Source: HLUCCA09 sp965277275 (GTDB taxonomy: Bacteria > Pseudomonadota > Alphaproteobacteria > Rhodobacterales > Rhodobacteraceae). Taken from it: a stretch of DNA of 64,000 nt. Made by a program: the position numbers and the translations under genes. Under the pieces are notes generated by a model. The model was given only the letters and a program-made list of their open reading frames with translations. It had not been told where the DNA came from and did not search any database. Of this stretch, positions 26,046 through 34,378 are shown one piece after another. The stretch's first letter is position 1; each line of letters opens with the position of its first letter. The stretch is from NCBI GenBank assembly GCA_965277275.1, contig CBDICG010000002.1, positions 2,108,001 to 2,172,000 on the forward strand, written 5' to 3'.

Positions 26046-26207
26046 ATGGAGGTTCTGGCCTATCTCATCCCGATCGCGCTTTTTCTCGGCGGAATCGGGC
26101 TGGCGGCGTTCTTCTGGGCGCTGAAGACCGACCAGTTCGACGATCCCGAGGGCGACGCCCGGCGCATCCTTGATGATTCCTACGACGAGAAGCCGCGCGA
26201 CGAGTAG
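26046..26207 (+). CDS. ccoS: cytochrome cbb3 assembly protein CcoS
   Basis: A 53-residue protein with a single membrane helix (residues about 5-27, AYLIPIALFLGGIGLAAFFWAL) and the family tail KTDQFDDPEGDARRIL. CcoS is needed for cofactor insertion into cbb3 oxidase. The ATG follows the ccoI stop by two bases with GAGG just ahead. It ends the operon, converging on the D,D-peptidase gene. Confidence 0.95.
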   Translation: MEVLAYLIPIALFLGGIGLAAFFWALKTDQFDDPEGDARRILDDSYDEKPRDE

Positions 26208-26271
26208 CGGCTTCGAGGCGTCACGTGCAGAGCGGGGCGTATCGCGCCGGGCCCGTTTCGTATGCGGCGCA

Positions 26272-27927
26272 TCAGCCTGGGCCGTTGGTCTGGCAGGTGG
26301 AGCCGCGCGCCTCCAGCCGCAGGCAGGCGCGGGTGGCTTGCGTCTCGCTGAGGCCGACGAAGTTGGCGGCAAATCCGCGGCTGTCGCGCGTGACCTTGCG
26401 CAGACCGCCATCGAGGGTCGCCATTTCAGCCAGGGCCGTCTTCAGCAGCACCTTTTCAGCGGCGAAGCGTGTGGGATACCGCCCCAGTGAGATCGACCAG
26501 TGCCGGCTCCCCGAGGTCGAGACGCGTGCGACGATCTCTTGCGCGGCGTCGTGCGCGGCATCGGCTGCCGCAGCGATTTGAGTTGCAGTCAACGGCTGCA
26601 GCGTCCGGCTCGGGCGCGGCATCGGCGCGGGCGATGAGCGCAGGAAGGCGACGCTTTGCGGCGCGGCGGCCTGCGTACCCGGCGCAACAGCCGGGGTTGC
26701 CGCTGTGGTCGCTGCGAGCGCCTGGCTAGGGGCTGAGGCAGGTGCAGCGGGCGTTGGCGCCTTGACAGGCGTCTCAGCCGTAACGATCTGGGGGCGCTCA
26801 GGCGGCGCGGCGCCCACACCAACGGACTGTGGCTCGGAATTGGGGAGAGTGCCGGGGATCGCACCGCCACCCGTGGCCGCGGCGAGCCCGTCTGCCAGAG
26901 CGAGCATCAGGTTGTCGGCGGGGGCCGTCTCCGGAACGGGGCGGGACTGTGGGCGGATCGAGGTTTTGACGGCGCGCACCACGCGGACGATCTTGCCGGA
27001 GCGCAGCGGGTCGGCAGCCTCTGGCGTCGGCAACGGTGGCAGTGCGGCGTAGTTTGGCGGGGCGGGCTTGCGGACACGGGCATAGCGCGGTGCGCGCTGA
27101 AAGCCGATATCCATCAGGCGGGCCACTTCGGCGTTGCGGGTCGCTGTCGAGTTTCCGCCGAAGACCGTGGTGATGATGCGCTCCGAGCCGCGCTCGGCAG
27201 AGGCGACGAGGTTGAATCCGGCGGCGCGCGTGTATCCCGTCTTGATCCCGTCGGCGCCCTTGTAAGCCCCGAGGAAACGGCGGTTCGTATTGTGCACGGT
27301 TGCGATCTTGGCAGAGGTCGAGCGGCGGGAGAAGATGTTGTAATACTGGGGATAATCGTAGAACAGGCGACGCCCCATGATGGTCATGTCATGGGCGGTG
27401 GAGAGGTGGCCCTTTTCCGTCAGGCCGTGTGCGTTCTTGAAGGTCGTCCGCGTCATGCCGAGCGCCTTGGCCGTGCGGGTCATGCGGCGGGCGAAGGCGG
27501 CTTCGGAGCCCGAAATCGCCTCGCCGATCGCGGTGGCGGCGTCGTTGGCGGATTTGATCGCCGCGGCGCGGATCAGGTAGCGCAGCTCAATCTGGGTCCC
27601 CGCGCGCAGCCCGAGCTTTGACGGCACTTCGGCCGCGGCGTTCTTCGAGATGCGCACCTTGTCGTCGAGCCCGATTTCGCCGTTCTGCACCGCCTCGAAG
27701 GCAATGTAGAGAGTCATCATCTTGGTCAGCGACGCCGGATGCAGCCGCGTATCGGCGTTGCGCGAATGGAGCACCTCACCGGTGCGGGCATCCATCACCA
27801 TGGCGGCGTAGGGCGCGGCCGCGGCGCGGATGCTCGATCCAATCAGCACCAGAAGGACGAGAACAACGAGTACCGGAATAACGGGGAGCGACGGCGCACG
27901 TGTGCCCCGCTTATCGACCATGCTCAT
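26272..27927 (-). CDS. D-alanyl-D-alanine carboxypeptidase with SPOR domain
   Basis: A 551-residue penicillin-binding protein of the DacA/DacC type that trims peptidoglycan stem peptides in the periplasm. An N-terminal hydrophobic signal or anchor spans about 14-33. The active-site motifs are SLTK at 66-69, SAN at 126-128 and KTG at 228-230. A long Pro/Ala-rich linker (about 300-460) leads to a C-terminal SPOR domain that binds denuded glycan, common at the septum. The enzyme lacks a clear amphipathic anchor helix, so the N-terminal segment and SPOR domain probably localise it. Confidence 0.93.
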   Translation of the reverse strand: MSMVDKRGTRAPSLPVIPVLVVLVLLVLIGSSIRAAAAPYAAMVMDARTGEVLHSRNADTRLHPASLTKMMTLYIAFEAVQNGEIGLDDKVRISKNAAAEVPSKLGLRAGTQIELRYLIRAAAIKSANDAATAIGEAISGSEAAFARRMTRTAKALGMTRTTFKNAHGLTEKGHLSTAHDMTIMGRRLFYDYPQYYNIFSRRSTSAKIATVHNTNRRFLGAYKGADGIKTGYTRAAGFNLVASAERGSERIITTVFGGNSTATRNAEVARLMDIGFQRAPRYARVRKPAPPNYAALPPLPTPEAADPLRSGKIVRVVRAVKTSIRPQSRPVPETAPADNLMLALADGLAAATGGGAIPGTLPNSEPQSVGVGAAPPERPQIVTAETPVKAPTPAAPASAPSQALAATTAATPAVAPGTQAAAPQSVAFLRSSPAPMPRPSRTLQPLTATQIAAAADAAHDAAQEIVARVSTSGSRHWSISLGRYPTRFAAEKVLLKTALAEMATLDGGLRKVTRDSRGFAANFVGLSETQATRACLRLEARGSTCQTNGPG

Positions 27928-28124
27928 GGGCCTGCCTTTTTGATCTGCCTCGTGCCGCCCCGGTTTTTTTGAGTGGGGTCAGCTTATGATTTCCGAAAGG
28001 CTAGCAGGGTCGCTGCGTTGTGAAAAGCGCGCAAGTTCAAGGGCCTTGAGCGCGGCATTCATGCAACGCCGCTAAATGTTGGGCGTGTTTGAGGCGGCTC
28101 CCCCAGATGTGAGGCGCAGGGTGA

Positions 28125-28871
28125 TTATCCGAGGTCTTCGACGAGCGGGATGAGCCCGCCGAGGTGTTCGAGCGTGAAAAACCGCTCATGCCCTTCGGGC
28201 GCATCGGCGTGTTCCAGCGCCCATATCAGCTCGAAGGGCACATGGGCCGCCCAGGCGCCCGAGTGCAACGCCGGAAGTACGTCGGACTTCATCGAGTTGC
28301 CGACCATCATCGCATGAGCGGGCCCGTCGCCATGCTCGGAAAAGATTCGCGCGTAGGTGCGAGGGGTCTTCTCCGACACGATCTCGACGCGGTCGAAGTA
28401 GTCGCCCAGCCCGGATTGAGCCAGCTTGCGCTCCTGATCGAGCAGATCGCCCTTGGTGATCAGGATCAGCCGGTGGTGCGAGGCAGCCATGCGCTCCACC
28501 GCCTCGCGGGCGTGGGGCAGAAGCTCGATGGGGTGCTTGAGCATCTCGTTCCCGGCTTCGAGGATATTGTGGATGATCCGGGCCGGGACCCTGTCTTCGG
28601 TGATTTCCACCGCGGTCTCGATCATCGAGAGCACGAAGCCCTTGATGCCGTAGCCGTAGCGATGGAGATTGCGCTTCTCGGCGGCGAGGAGGCGGGCGTC
28701 GAGATCCTCGCGGTCCGCGTATTCGGAGAGAATCTCGGCGAATCGGTCTTGTGTCAGGACGAAGAACCGTTCGTTGTGCCACAGCGTATCATCCGCATCG
28801 AAGCCGATTGTCGTCAGATGACGCGGCCGATTGGCGCCGGATTGACTTGGGCTGACAGCGGTTTCGGCCAT
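28125..28871 (-). CDS. HAD superfamily hydrolase
   Basis: A 248-residue phosphatase-like protein. Motif I is GFDADDTLW (nucleophile Asp near residue 25), motif II lies in LILITKGD, the Lys in VSEKTPRTY, and motif IV in MMVGNSMKSDV. The cap domain is alpha-helical, as in the class I phosphoglycolate/haloacid group. The substrate is unknown. It is divergent from clpS, and the 197 bases between it and the D,D-peptidase gene show no gene. Confidence 0.87.
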   Translation of the reverse strand: MAETAVSPSQSGANRPRHLTTIGFDADDTLWHNERFFVLTQDRFAEILSEYADREDLDARLLAAEKRNLHRYGYGIKGFVLSMIETAVEITEDRVPARIIHNILEAGNEMLKHPIELLPHAREAVERMAASHHRLILITKGDLLDQERKLAQSGLGDYFDRVEIVSEKTPRTYARIFSEHGDGPAHAMMVGNSMKSDVLPALHSGAWAAHVPFELIWALEHADAPEGHERFFTLEHLGGLIPLVEDLG

Positions 28872-29048
28872 GCGCGGGCGTCCTCATGTGGTCTGCGCCC
28901 TTTTCAGAGCGGAGGTCTCTCTTATATTGTCACCGTACCGCGCGCCAGAGAGGGTGCCGGGCCCGCAAGCGACCCCTGCGACTGGAGCGTCTCGCCAGAT
29001 ATGATTTCGAATTCGAACCCTCTGGCGGTGTGCGCGCCCCTCGTGTCG

Positions 29049-29375
29049 ATGTCGGACGACGACAAGGACAACAAGACGGATGGTGAATCCGCCGTCATCG
29101 CGCAGACCAAGCCCAAGACGCAGAAGCCTCCGCTCTACAAGGTCCTGCTTCTGAACGATGACTACACGCCGATGGAGTTCGTCGTGCATGTTCTCGAGCG
29201 GTTCTTCGGCATGTCCCATGCCCAGGCCTTCGAGCTTATGCTCGTCGTTCACAAGAAGGGCGTGGCGGTTGTTGGCGTGTTCTCCCACGAGGTCGCCGAA
29301 ACGAAAGTGGCGCAGGTGATGGATTTCGCCCGCCGCCATCAGCACCCGCTACAGTGCACGATGGAAAAGGAATAG
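29049..29375 (+). CDS. clpS: ATP-dependent Clp protease adaptor ClpS
   Basis: A 108-residue N-end-rule adaptor that hands substrates to ClpAP. The core reads PPLYKVLLLNDDYTPMEFVVHVLERFF, containing the Asn-Asp-Asp substrate pocket, followed by LMLVVHKKGVAVVGVFSHEVAETK. The first 35 residues form a charged disordered arm used to engage ClpA. The ATG beginning MSDDDKDN is favoured; an in-frame ATG 48 bases earlier is possible. clpA is not in the window. Confidence 0.95.
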   Translation: MSDDDKDNKTDGESAVIAQTKPKTQKPPLYKVLLLNDDYTPMEFVVHVLERFFGMSHAQAFELMLVVHKKGVAVVGVFSHEVAETKVAQVMDFARRHQHPLQCTMEKE

Positions 29376-29436
29376 GCGGCACGGCTCCGTGCGGGAGGCC
29401 CTTGGCGGCAGGGTCGGGCTGCGTTAGAGCGCGCCG

Positions 29437-30435
29437 ATGTCGTCTTCTCGCCTGACCCTCGCCCTTGATGCCGGTGCAATCCACCTGCCATCGACCGGAG
29501 ACATCGCCGTCTATCTCCCGCCGTCCGGGATGGACCTTTCCGCATTGCCGGCTGGCCGGGTCCGGATCGTCCACGGAACGGCGCAGGATCACGCGTACTG
29601 GGAGGCGCTCGGCTTTCCGGTATCGGTCGAACCTCCCGAAAGCGCGGCGGGTGCGATCGTCTGCGTGCCGCGCGCGAGAGTTGCGGCGCGCAATCTCGTC
29701 GCGCGGGCGCTCGCCCATGGCGGGCCGGTCATCGTCGATGGGCAAAAGACGGACGGCATTGATTCCCTACTGAAGGATCTGCGGGCACGCGTGGACGTGA
29801 CGGCGCCGTACGCCAAGGCACACGGCAAGTGCTACGCGATCTCCGGGGCGCCCGCGGCACTTGCGGATTGGGTGCTGCCGGATCTCCTTCGCACGGATTC
29901 GGGCTGGGTCACGGCGCCGGGCGTGTTCTCTGCCGATGCGCCGGATCCCGGCAGCGTGGCGCTGGCGAAGGCCCTGCCGGACGCGATGAAGGGCCGCGTC
30001 GCCGATCTTGGGGCCGGCTGGGGCTACCTGGCGTTTCACGTCCTTCAGCACCCGGGAGTCACCGAATGCGCGCTTGTCGAAGCCGAGCACGCCGCGCTGG
30101 AAGCCGCGCGCGCCAACGTGAAGGACCCGCGCGCGCAGTTTCATTGGGCTGACGCCACGCGCTGGAACACGGGCGCACCCTACGACCACATTGTGATGAA
30201 CCCGCCGTTTCACGCCGGGCGCGCGGCCACGCCTGCCCTGGGCGCGGCCTTCATCGCGGCGGCGGCGCGGCACCTTGCGCCGCGTGGCACGCTTTGGTTG
30301 GTGGCGAACCGGCATTTGCCCTACGAAGCCACGCTTGCGTCTCACTTCACCGAGATACGTGCGCTTGAGGGGCCACCGGCCTACAAACTGATTGCCGCCA
30401 CGCGCCCGCGTGGACCCTCTCGCAAGGGCCGGTGA
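29437..30435 (+). CDS. class I SAM-dependent methyltransferase, RsmC-like
   Basis: A 332-residue protein with a degenerate N-terminal methyltransferase-like half and an active C-terminal half: SAM motif VADLGAGWGYLAF near residues 189-201 and the base-methylation motif NPPF near 252. This duplicated layout is that of RsmC, which methylates G1207 of 16S rRNA. It follows clpS by about 60 bases. Assignment to RsmC rather than another guanine-N2 methyltransferase is likely but not certain. Confidence 0.85.
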   Translation: MSSSRLTLALDAGAIHLPSTGDIAVYLPPSGMDLSALPAGRVRIVHGTAQDHAYWEALGFPVSVEPPESAAGAIVCVPRARVAARNLVARALAHGGPVIVDGQKTDGIDSLLKDLRARVDVTAPYAKAHGKCYAISGAPAALADWVLPDLLRTDSGWVTAPGVFSADAPDPGSVALAKALPDAMKGRVADLGAGWGYLAFHVLQHPGVTECALVEAEHAALEAARANVKDPRAQFHWADATRWNTGAPYDHIVMNPPFHAGRAATPALGAAFIAAAARHLAPRGTLWLVANRHLPYEATLASHFTEIRALEGPPAYKLIAATRPRGPSRKGR

Positions 30436-30479
30436 ACTAGGCTAGACACATCTGACGGCGCGCAAAGCGAGGGAGCTTC

Positions 30480-31313
30480 ATGTCGTTTTCCATCACAGGC
30501 AAAACAGCGATCGTGACCGGGGCCGCCAACGGTGTCGGTCTTGCCATCGCGCGCCAGTTTCTTGAAGCCGGGGCGAACGTGATGTTCGCCGATATGGACG
30601 AAGAACGCCTCGGCAAGGAAATGGCCGATGCCGCTGACGCTGCCGGTGTCGAGACCAGCGGAGACGAGGCCCGCGCGCGTGCTTTTTCGGGGGATCTGCG
30701 CGAGCGGCTGACCATCGCGAACCTGTTATCGGCGACGCTCGACGTGTTCGAGCGGGTCGACATTCTGGTGAATGCCTCGCGGCAGATCATGCCTTCGGAT
30801 TCGCTCGACCCCGACAACGACGCCATCGAGCTGCTCTGGCAGCAAAACGTCATGACGTCGCTCCGGCTCTCGCAGCTGATCGCAAAGCGCATGATCCGGC
30901 AGAGCGAGGAGGAGGGCAGCGAGGCGCAGACGGTTGGCACCATCATCAACCTGTCCTCGATCGCGGCGCGCCGCACGCACCCGGCGCTGATGGGCTATTC
31001 CGTTTCGTCTGCGGCGCTCGACCAGATGACCCGCTCGCTCGCCGTCGCCCTTGCGCCGCACAGGATCCGCGTCAACGCGGTGGCATTCGGTTCGGTCTTG
31101 TCGGCATCCCTCAAGGATATGCTGAAGGAGAACGTCGACTACCGAGACGACATCAAGGATCACACCCCCATGGCGCGGATCGCCAAGCCCGCCGAAGTGG
31201 CGGAGGCGGTGCAGTTCCTTGCCTCGGGGGCAGCGCAATTCATGACTGGCCAGATCATCACCGTGGACGGCGGGCGCACGCTGCTCGATCCGGTGACCGC
31301 GCCGGCCCACTGA
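30480..31313 (+). CDS. short-chain dehydrogenase/reductase (first of pair)
   Basis: A 277-residue SDR. The NAD(P) loop reads TGAANGVGLAIA (TGxxxGxG, near residues 13-24). The catalytic Ser lies in INLSSIAARR, and the Tyr in ALMGYSVSSAALDQM is followed by S-x-x-A rather than the usual K at Tyr+4, so the YxxxK motif reads YSVSS. Loss of the Lys suggests weak or altered catalysis. It is followed 19 bases later by a second, canonical SDR gene. Confidence 0.85.
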   Translation: MSFSITGKTAIVTGAANGVGLAIARQFLEAGANVMFADMDEERLGKEMADAADAAGVETSGDEARARAFSGDLRERLTIANLLSATLDVFERVDILVNASRQIMPSDSLDPDNDAIELLWQQNVMTSLRLSQLIAKRMIRQSEEEGSEAQTVGTIINLSSIAARRTHPALMGYSVSSAALDQMTRSLAVALAPHRIRVNAVAFGSVLSASLKDMLKENVDYRDDIKDHTPMARIAKPAEVAEAVQFLASGAAQFMTGQIITVDGGRTLLDPVTAPAH

Positions 31314-31332
31314 GCGCGCGGGGACGCTTGCG

Positions 31333-32073
31333 ATGACAGATGCACCCTCCCTCGCCGGAAAGACTGCCCTCGTGACAGGGGCGGGCTCCGGCTTCGGCGC
31401 CGGCATCGCGCGTGCTTTCGCGGCGGCGGGCGCGCGTGTGGGCGTGGCCGATATCCGCGCAGAAGCTGCGGGCACCGTGGCCAACGAGATCGGTGGGCAG
31501 GCGCTTACGGTCGATGTCGCGAATGCGGCCTCTGTCGCGGCCATGGCCGACGCCTTCGGCACGCCTGATATCCTGGTCAACAACGCCGGCGTCACGCACG
31601 CGCCCGCACCGCTCGAAGACGTGACGGAAGAGGCGTTCGATCACGTGCTGGCCGTCAATGCCAAGTCGGTCTACCTGACGGCGCGGGCTTTCGTGCCGGG
31701 AATGAAAGCGCGCGGGTCGGGCGCGATCCTCAACGTGGCGTCGACCGCGGGCCTCTCGCCGCGCCCGCGGCTGAACTGGTACAACGCATCCAAGGGCTGG
31801 ATGATCACCGCGACCAAGACGATGGCGGTGGAGCTCGCGCCAGACGGGATCCGCGTCAACGCGCTCGCGCCCGTCGCCGGAGAAACCCCGTTGCTGGCCT
31901 CGTTCATGTGCGAGGACACGCCCGAGATGCGTGCGAAGTTCCTCGCAACGATCCCGATCGGCCGGTTCTCGACGCCGCAAGACATGGGTGCGGCGGCCCT
32001 GTTCCTGTGTTCGGATGCGGCCTCGATGATCACCGGGTCGGTGCTGGAGGTTGACGGAGGGCGCTGCATATGA
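31333..32073 (+). CDS. short-chain dehydrogenase/reductase (second of pair)
   Basis: A 246-residue oxidoreductase with TGAGSGFGAGIA (nucleotide loop), NNAG near residue 82, the catalytic Ser in LNVASTAG and YNASK with Tyr and Lys spaced normally. It resembles 3-oxoacyl-ACP/glucose dehydrogenase-type SDRs, but the substrate is unknown. Its TGA overlaps the ATG of the next small gene. With the degenerate SDR upstream it might form a mixed tetramer; this is inference. Confidence 0.9.
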   Translation: MTDAPSLAGKTALVTGAGSGFGAGIARAFAAAGARVGVADIRAEAAGTVANEIGGQALTVDVANAASVAAMADAFGTPDILVNNAGVTHAPAPLEDVTEEAFDHVLAVNAKSVYLTARAFVPGMKARGSGAILNVASTAGLSPRPRLNWYNASKGWMITATKTMAVELAPDGIRVNALAPVAGETPLLASFMCEDTPEMRAKFLATIPIGRFSTPQDMGAAALFLCSDAASMITGSVLEVDGGRCI

Positions 32074-32384
32074 CGTTGGAACCCGCGCGGATCGCTGTCT
32101 ATGCGGGCGTGTTCGAGACCCAGCCCCTCGTTTTTGCCCATCTGGAAGACGCAATGCCTGGCCTGGATCTGGCGGAGGTCGAAGTGATCATGCACGATCC
32201 GCGCACCCGCCTGGCCCATGCCTTCGAGACGAGCGTGGCCGAAGCGCTGGAAGACGCACTCGGGTTGGCGACGACCTGCGTACTGATCTTTCCCGAGGCC
32301 ATTCAGAACGGGCAGCGCCTGCCGGATGCAACCGACAGGTTGACTGGTCTCGGGATCCACCCGGGCCACAGGCATCGCCCATGA
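32070..32384 (+). CDS. conserved-position hypothetical protein, 104 residues
   Basis: Not recognised. It begins MTLEPARIAVYAGVFETQPL and is acidic, without signal peptide or membrane segment. The evidence that it is real is its packing: the ATG overlaps the stop of the SDR gene and its TGA overlaps the ATG of the P1 peptidase gene, four bases each time. Position implies cotranslation and perhaps a partner role for one of these enzymes. Confidence 0.65.
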   Translation: MTLEPARIAVYAGVFETQPLVFAHLEDAMPGLDLAEVEVIMHDPRTRLAHAFETSVAEALEDALGLATTCVLIFPEAIQNGQRLPDATDRLTGLGIHPGHRHRP

Positions 32385-33406
32385 CGTCGCAAGGCGCGCC
32401 GGACTGGGCCGCCCTCGGGCCGCGCAACCTTATCACTGACGTGGCGGATCTACGCGTGGGCAACGCGACGGATGCACGGATCAAGACCGGCGTTACGGTG
32501 CTCACCGCCGAGGTGCCGTTTACGGCGGCGGTGCACGTCATGGGCGGTGCCCCCGGCACGCGCGAGACGGATCTGTTGGCGCCCGACACCCTCGTGCAAG
32601 CCGTGGACGCGATCGTCCTGTCTGGCGGCTCGGCTTTCGGCCTCGATGCGGCCTCCGGGGTGGTGGCGGAGTTGCGCCGCACCGGTCGCGGCTTTCTGGC
32701 CGATGGGCAGCGCGTGCCGATTGTCCCTGCGGCGATCCTCTTTGACCTCGCCAATGGGGGGGACAAGGCATGGGACGACAGCCCCTATGCCGCGCTGGGC
32801 CGCGATGCGCTCCGGCAGGCCGCGCAGGACTTCGAGCTTGGCTCTGCGGGGGCCGGCACGGGGGCCGTGACAGCCGATGTGAAGGGCGGCCTCGGGTCGG
32901 CCTCGCTGAGGGTGGCCGATCGCTTTACCGTCGGTGCCCTCGTGGCCGTGAATGCCATCGGATCGCCGCTGATGGGCGGAGGGCCGCAGTTCTGGGCGGC
33001 GCCCTTCGAGGTCGGCGACGAGTACGGCGGATTGGGGATCGGGCAGCCGCCAGACCCCCTGGCGCCGCACGCGCTGAAGCGTGGCGCAACCCCCCGGACC
33101 TCCACGACCATCGCGTGCGTCGCGACCGACGCGGTGCTCACCCAAGCCCAGGCCAAGCGCATGGCGACGGCCGCCCACGATGGGCTGGCCCGCGCGCTCG
33201 TGCCCGCGCACACGCCGCTGGATGGGGATCTTGTCTTCGCCTGTGCGACGGGGCGCGTCCCGCTCTCGGATCCGCTGACCGACGCGGTCGCTCTCGGACA
33301 CGCCGCAGCCGCCTGTCTCAGCCGCGCCATCGCCCGTGGTGTCTACGCGGCGACCGCGACCCCCGATGACCTGACCCCCGCATGGTGCGCCCGCTTCGAG
33401 CCGTAG
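32381..33406 (+). CDS. P1 family peptidase (DmpA/S58-type L-aminopeptidase/D-esterase)
   Basis: A 341-residue member of the self-cleaving Ntn-type S58 family. Visible are GGSAFGLDAASGVV in the first half, GAGTGAVTADVKGGLGSASL near residues 160-180, where the family autoprocesses to expose a Ser or Thr nucleophile, and a C-terminal SDPLTDAVALGHAAA. Family members cleave N-terminal residues from short peptides or amides, including beta-peptides and nylon-related amides. It ends the SDR-SDR-small protein operon. Confidence 0.87.
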   Translation: MTSQGAPDWAALGPRNLITDVADLRVGNATDARIKTGVTVLTAEVPFTAAVHVMGGAPGTRETDLLAPDTLVQAVDAIVLSGGSAFGLDAASGVVAELRRTGRGFLADGQRVPIVPAAILFDLANGGDKAWDDSPYAALGRDALRQAAQDFELGSAGAGTGAVTADVKGGLGSASLRVADRFTVGALVAVNAIGSPLMGGGPQFWAAPFEVGDEYGGLGIGQPPDPLAPHALKRGATPRTSTTIACVATDAVLTQAQAKRMATAAHDGLARALVPAHTPLDGDLVFACATGRVPLSDPLTDAVALGHAAAACLSRAIARGVYAATATPDDLTPAWCARFEP

Positions 33407-33413
33407 CGGGGAA

Positions 33414-33435
33414 CGAATTTTCGTACGAAAATTCG
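33414..33435. terminator. 22-bp perfect palindrome between convergent genes
   Basis: CGAATTTTCGT followed by its exact reverse complement. It sits between the P1 peptidase stop and the stop of the minus-strand hydrolase, so it could end transcription in both directions. A sister palindrome with the A and T blocks exchanged lies at 58887-58908, also between convergent genes. Confidence 0.6.
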
Positions 33436-33453
33436 GGGGGGCGGCCCGGCTGG

Positions 33454-34263
33454 TCAGGCACTATCGCCGCAAAGGCGGCGGACCAGAGGGCTAGCGGGCG
33501 TGGCAAGGGCCTCGATGATGTTGAAATGGTGCAGGCCGTCCAGAACCATAAGCTCGGACTCTGGCCACGCATCCGACATCCAGAGCGCCTGATCCACGAA
33601 GGCCGGACGCTCTTCAGCGCCGACGAGCAGGGTGACGGGCAATGTCGGGGGCGGTTGGTGGCGCGGGCTTTCGGCCGTGGCCTCCGCCGGATCGATGCGC
33701 AGGTCCTTGTTCATCGGCATGTCGACAAGAGGCGCGAGGTCCGAGAGGGGCGAGATCGCGCAGACGGCGCGCAGGCGTGCTCGAACGTCGGGTGCGAGAT
33801 CGAGGCGCGGATCGAGCATCCGCAGCGCGAGATGCCCACCTGCGGAGTGACCGGCAAGCACGATCGGACCCGCCGTTTGTGATGCCAGGGTCTCGAGGGC
33901 CCGGGCGATGCTGAAGGTGATGTCTGCGACCCGCACCTCCGGGCAGAGTGGATAGGAGGGCAGCGCCACGCTCCAGCCCGATCCGAGCGGACCGCCCGCA
34001 AGATGTGACCAGACCTTGCGATCCCCCATACGCCAGAATCCGCCGTGCAGGAACACGAAGAGACCTTTCGCCGGACCGCTGGGAAGAAAGTGGTCAAACG
34101 CCTCACGCGGGTGCGCGCCATAGGGAGCATCGAGGGGCATTTCCGGATGCATGGCGCGAAAGGCTTTGGCCTCGGTTTGCCAGCGATCCCAATACTCGCC
34201 GCCGCCCGGAATGAAATCGGCGTTGTCATAGGCCGTGGGGTCGATCTCTGGGGCGTTTGTCAT
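33454..34263 (-). CDS. alpha/beta hydrolase
   Basis: A 269-residue hydrolase. The oxyanion motif HGGFW is at 73-77, the nucleophile elbow GHSAGG has Ser140, and a C-terminal His lies in GLHHFN. These features resemble bacterial kynurenine formamidase/arylformamidase-like enzymes of the esterase family, but no kynurenine gene is near. The start is the ATG beginning MTNAPEID; the frame continues upstream without a ribosome site. It is divergent from the aldehyde dehydrogenase gene. Confidence 0.85.
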   Translation of the reverse strand: MTNAPEIDPTAYDNADFIPGGGEYWDRWQTEAKAFRAMHPEMPLDAPYGAHPREAFDHFLPSGPAKGLFVFLHGGFWRMGDRKVWSHLAGGPLGSGWSVALPSYPLCPEVRVADITFSIARALETLASQTAGPIVLAGHSAGGHLALRMLDPRLDLAPDVRARLRAVCAISPLSDLAPLVDMPMNKDLRIDPAEATAESPRHQPPPTLPVTLLVGAEERPAFVDQALWMSDAWPESELMVLDGLHHFNIIEALATPASPLVRRLCGDSA

Positions 34264-34378
34264 GGCACCGGTCCTTTGACACTCCATATGGACGGTAGAC
34301 ATAACCGCGCGACGCGCGCTGGTCATGCCCCGGAACACCGGATATTGGCTGGCGCGGACAGAGGGAAGGGAGACATCC

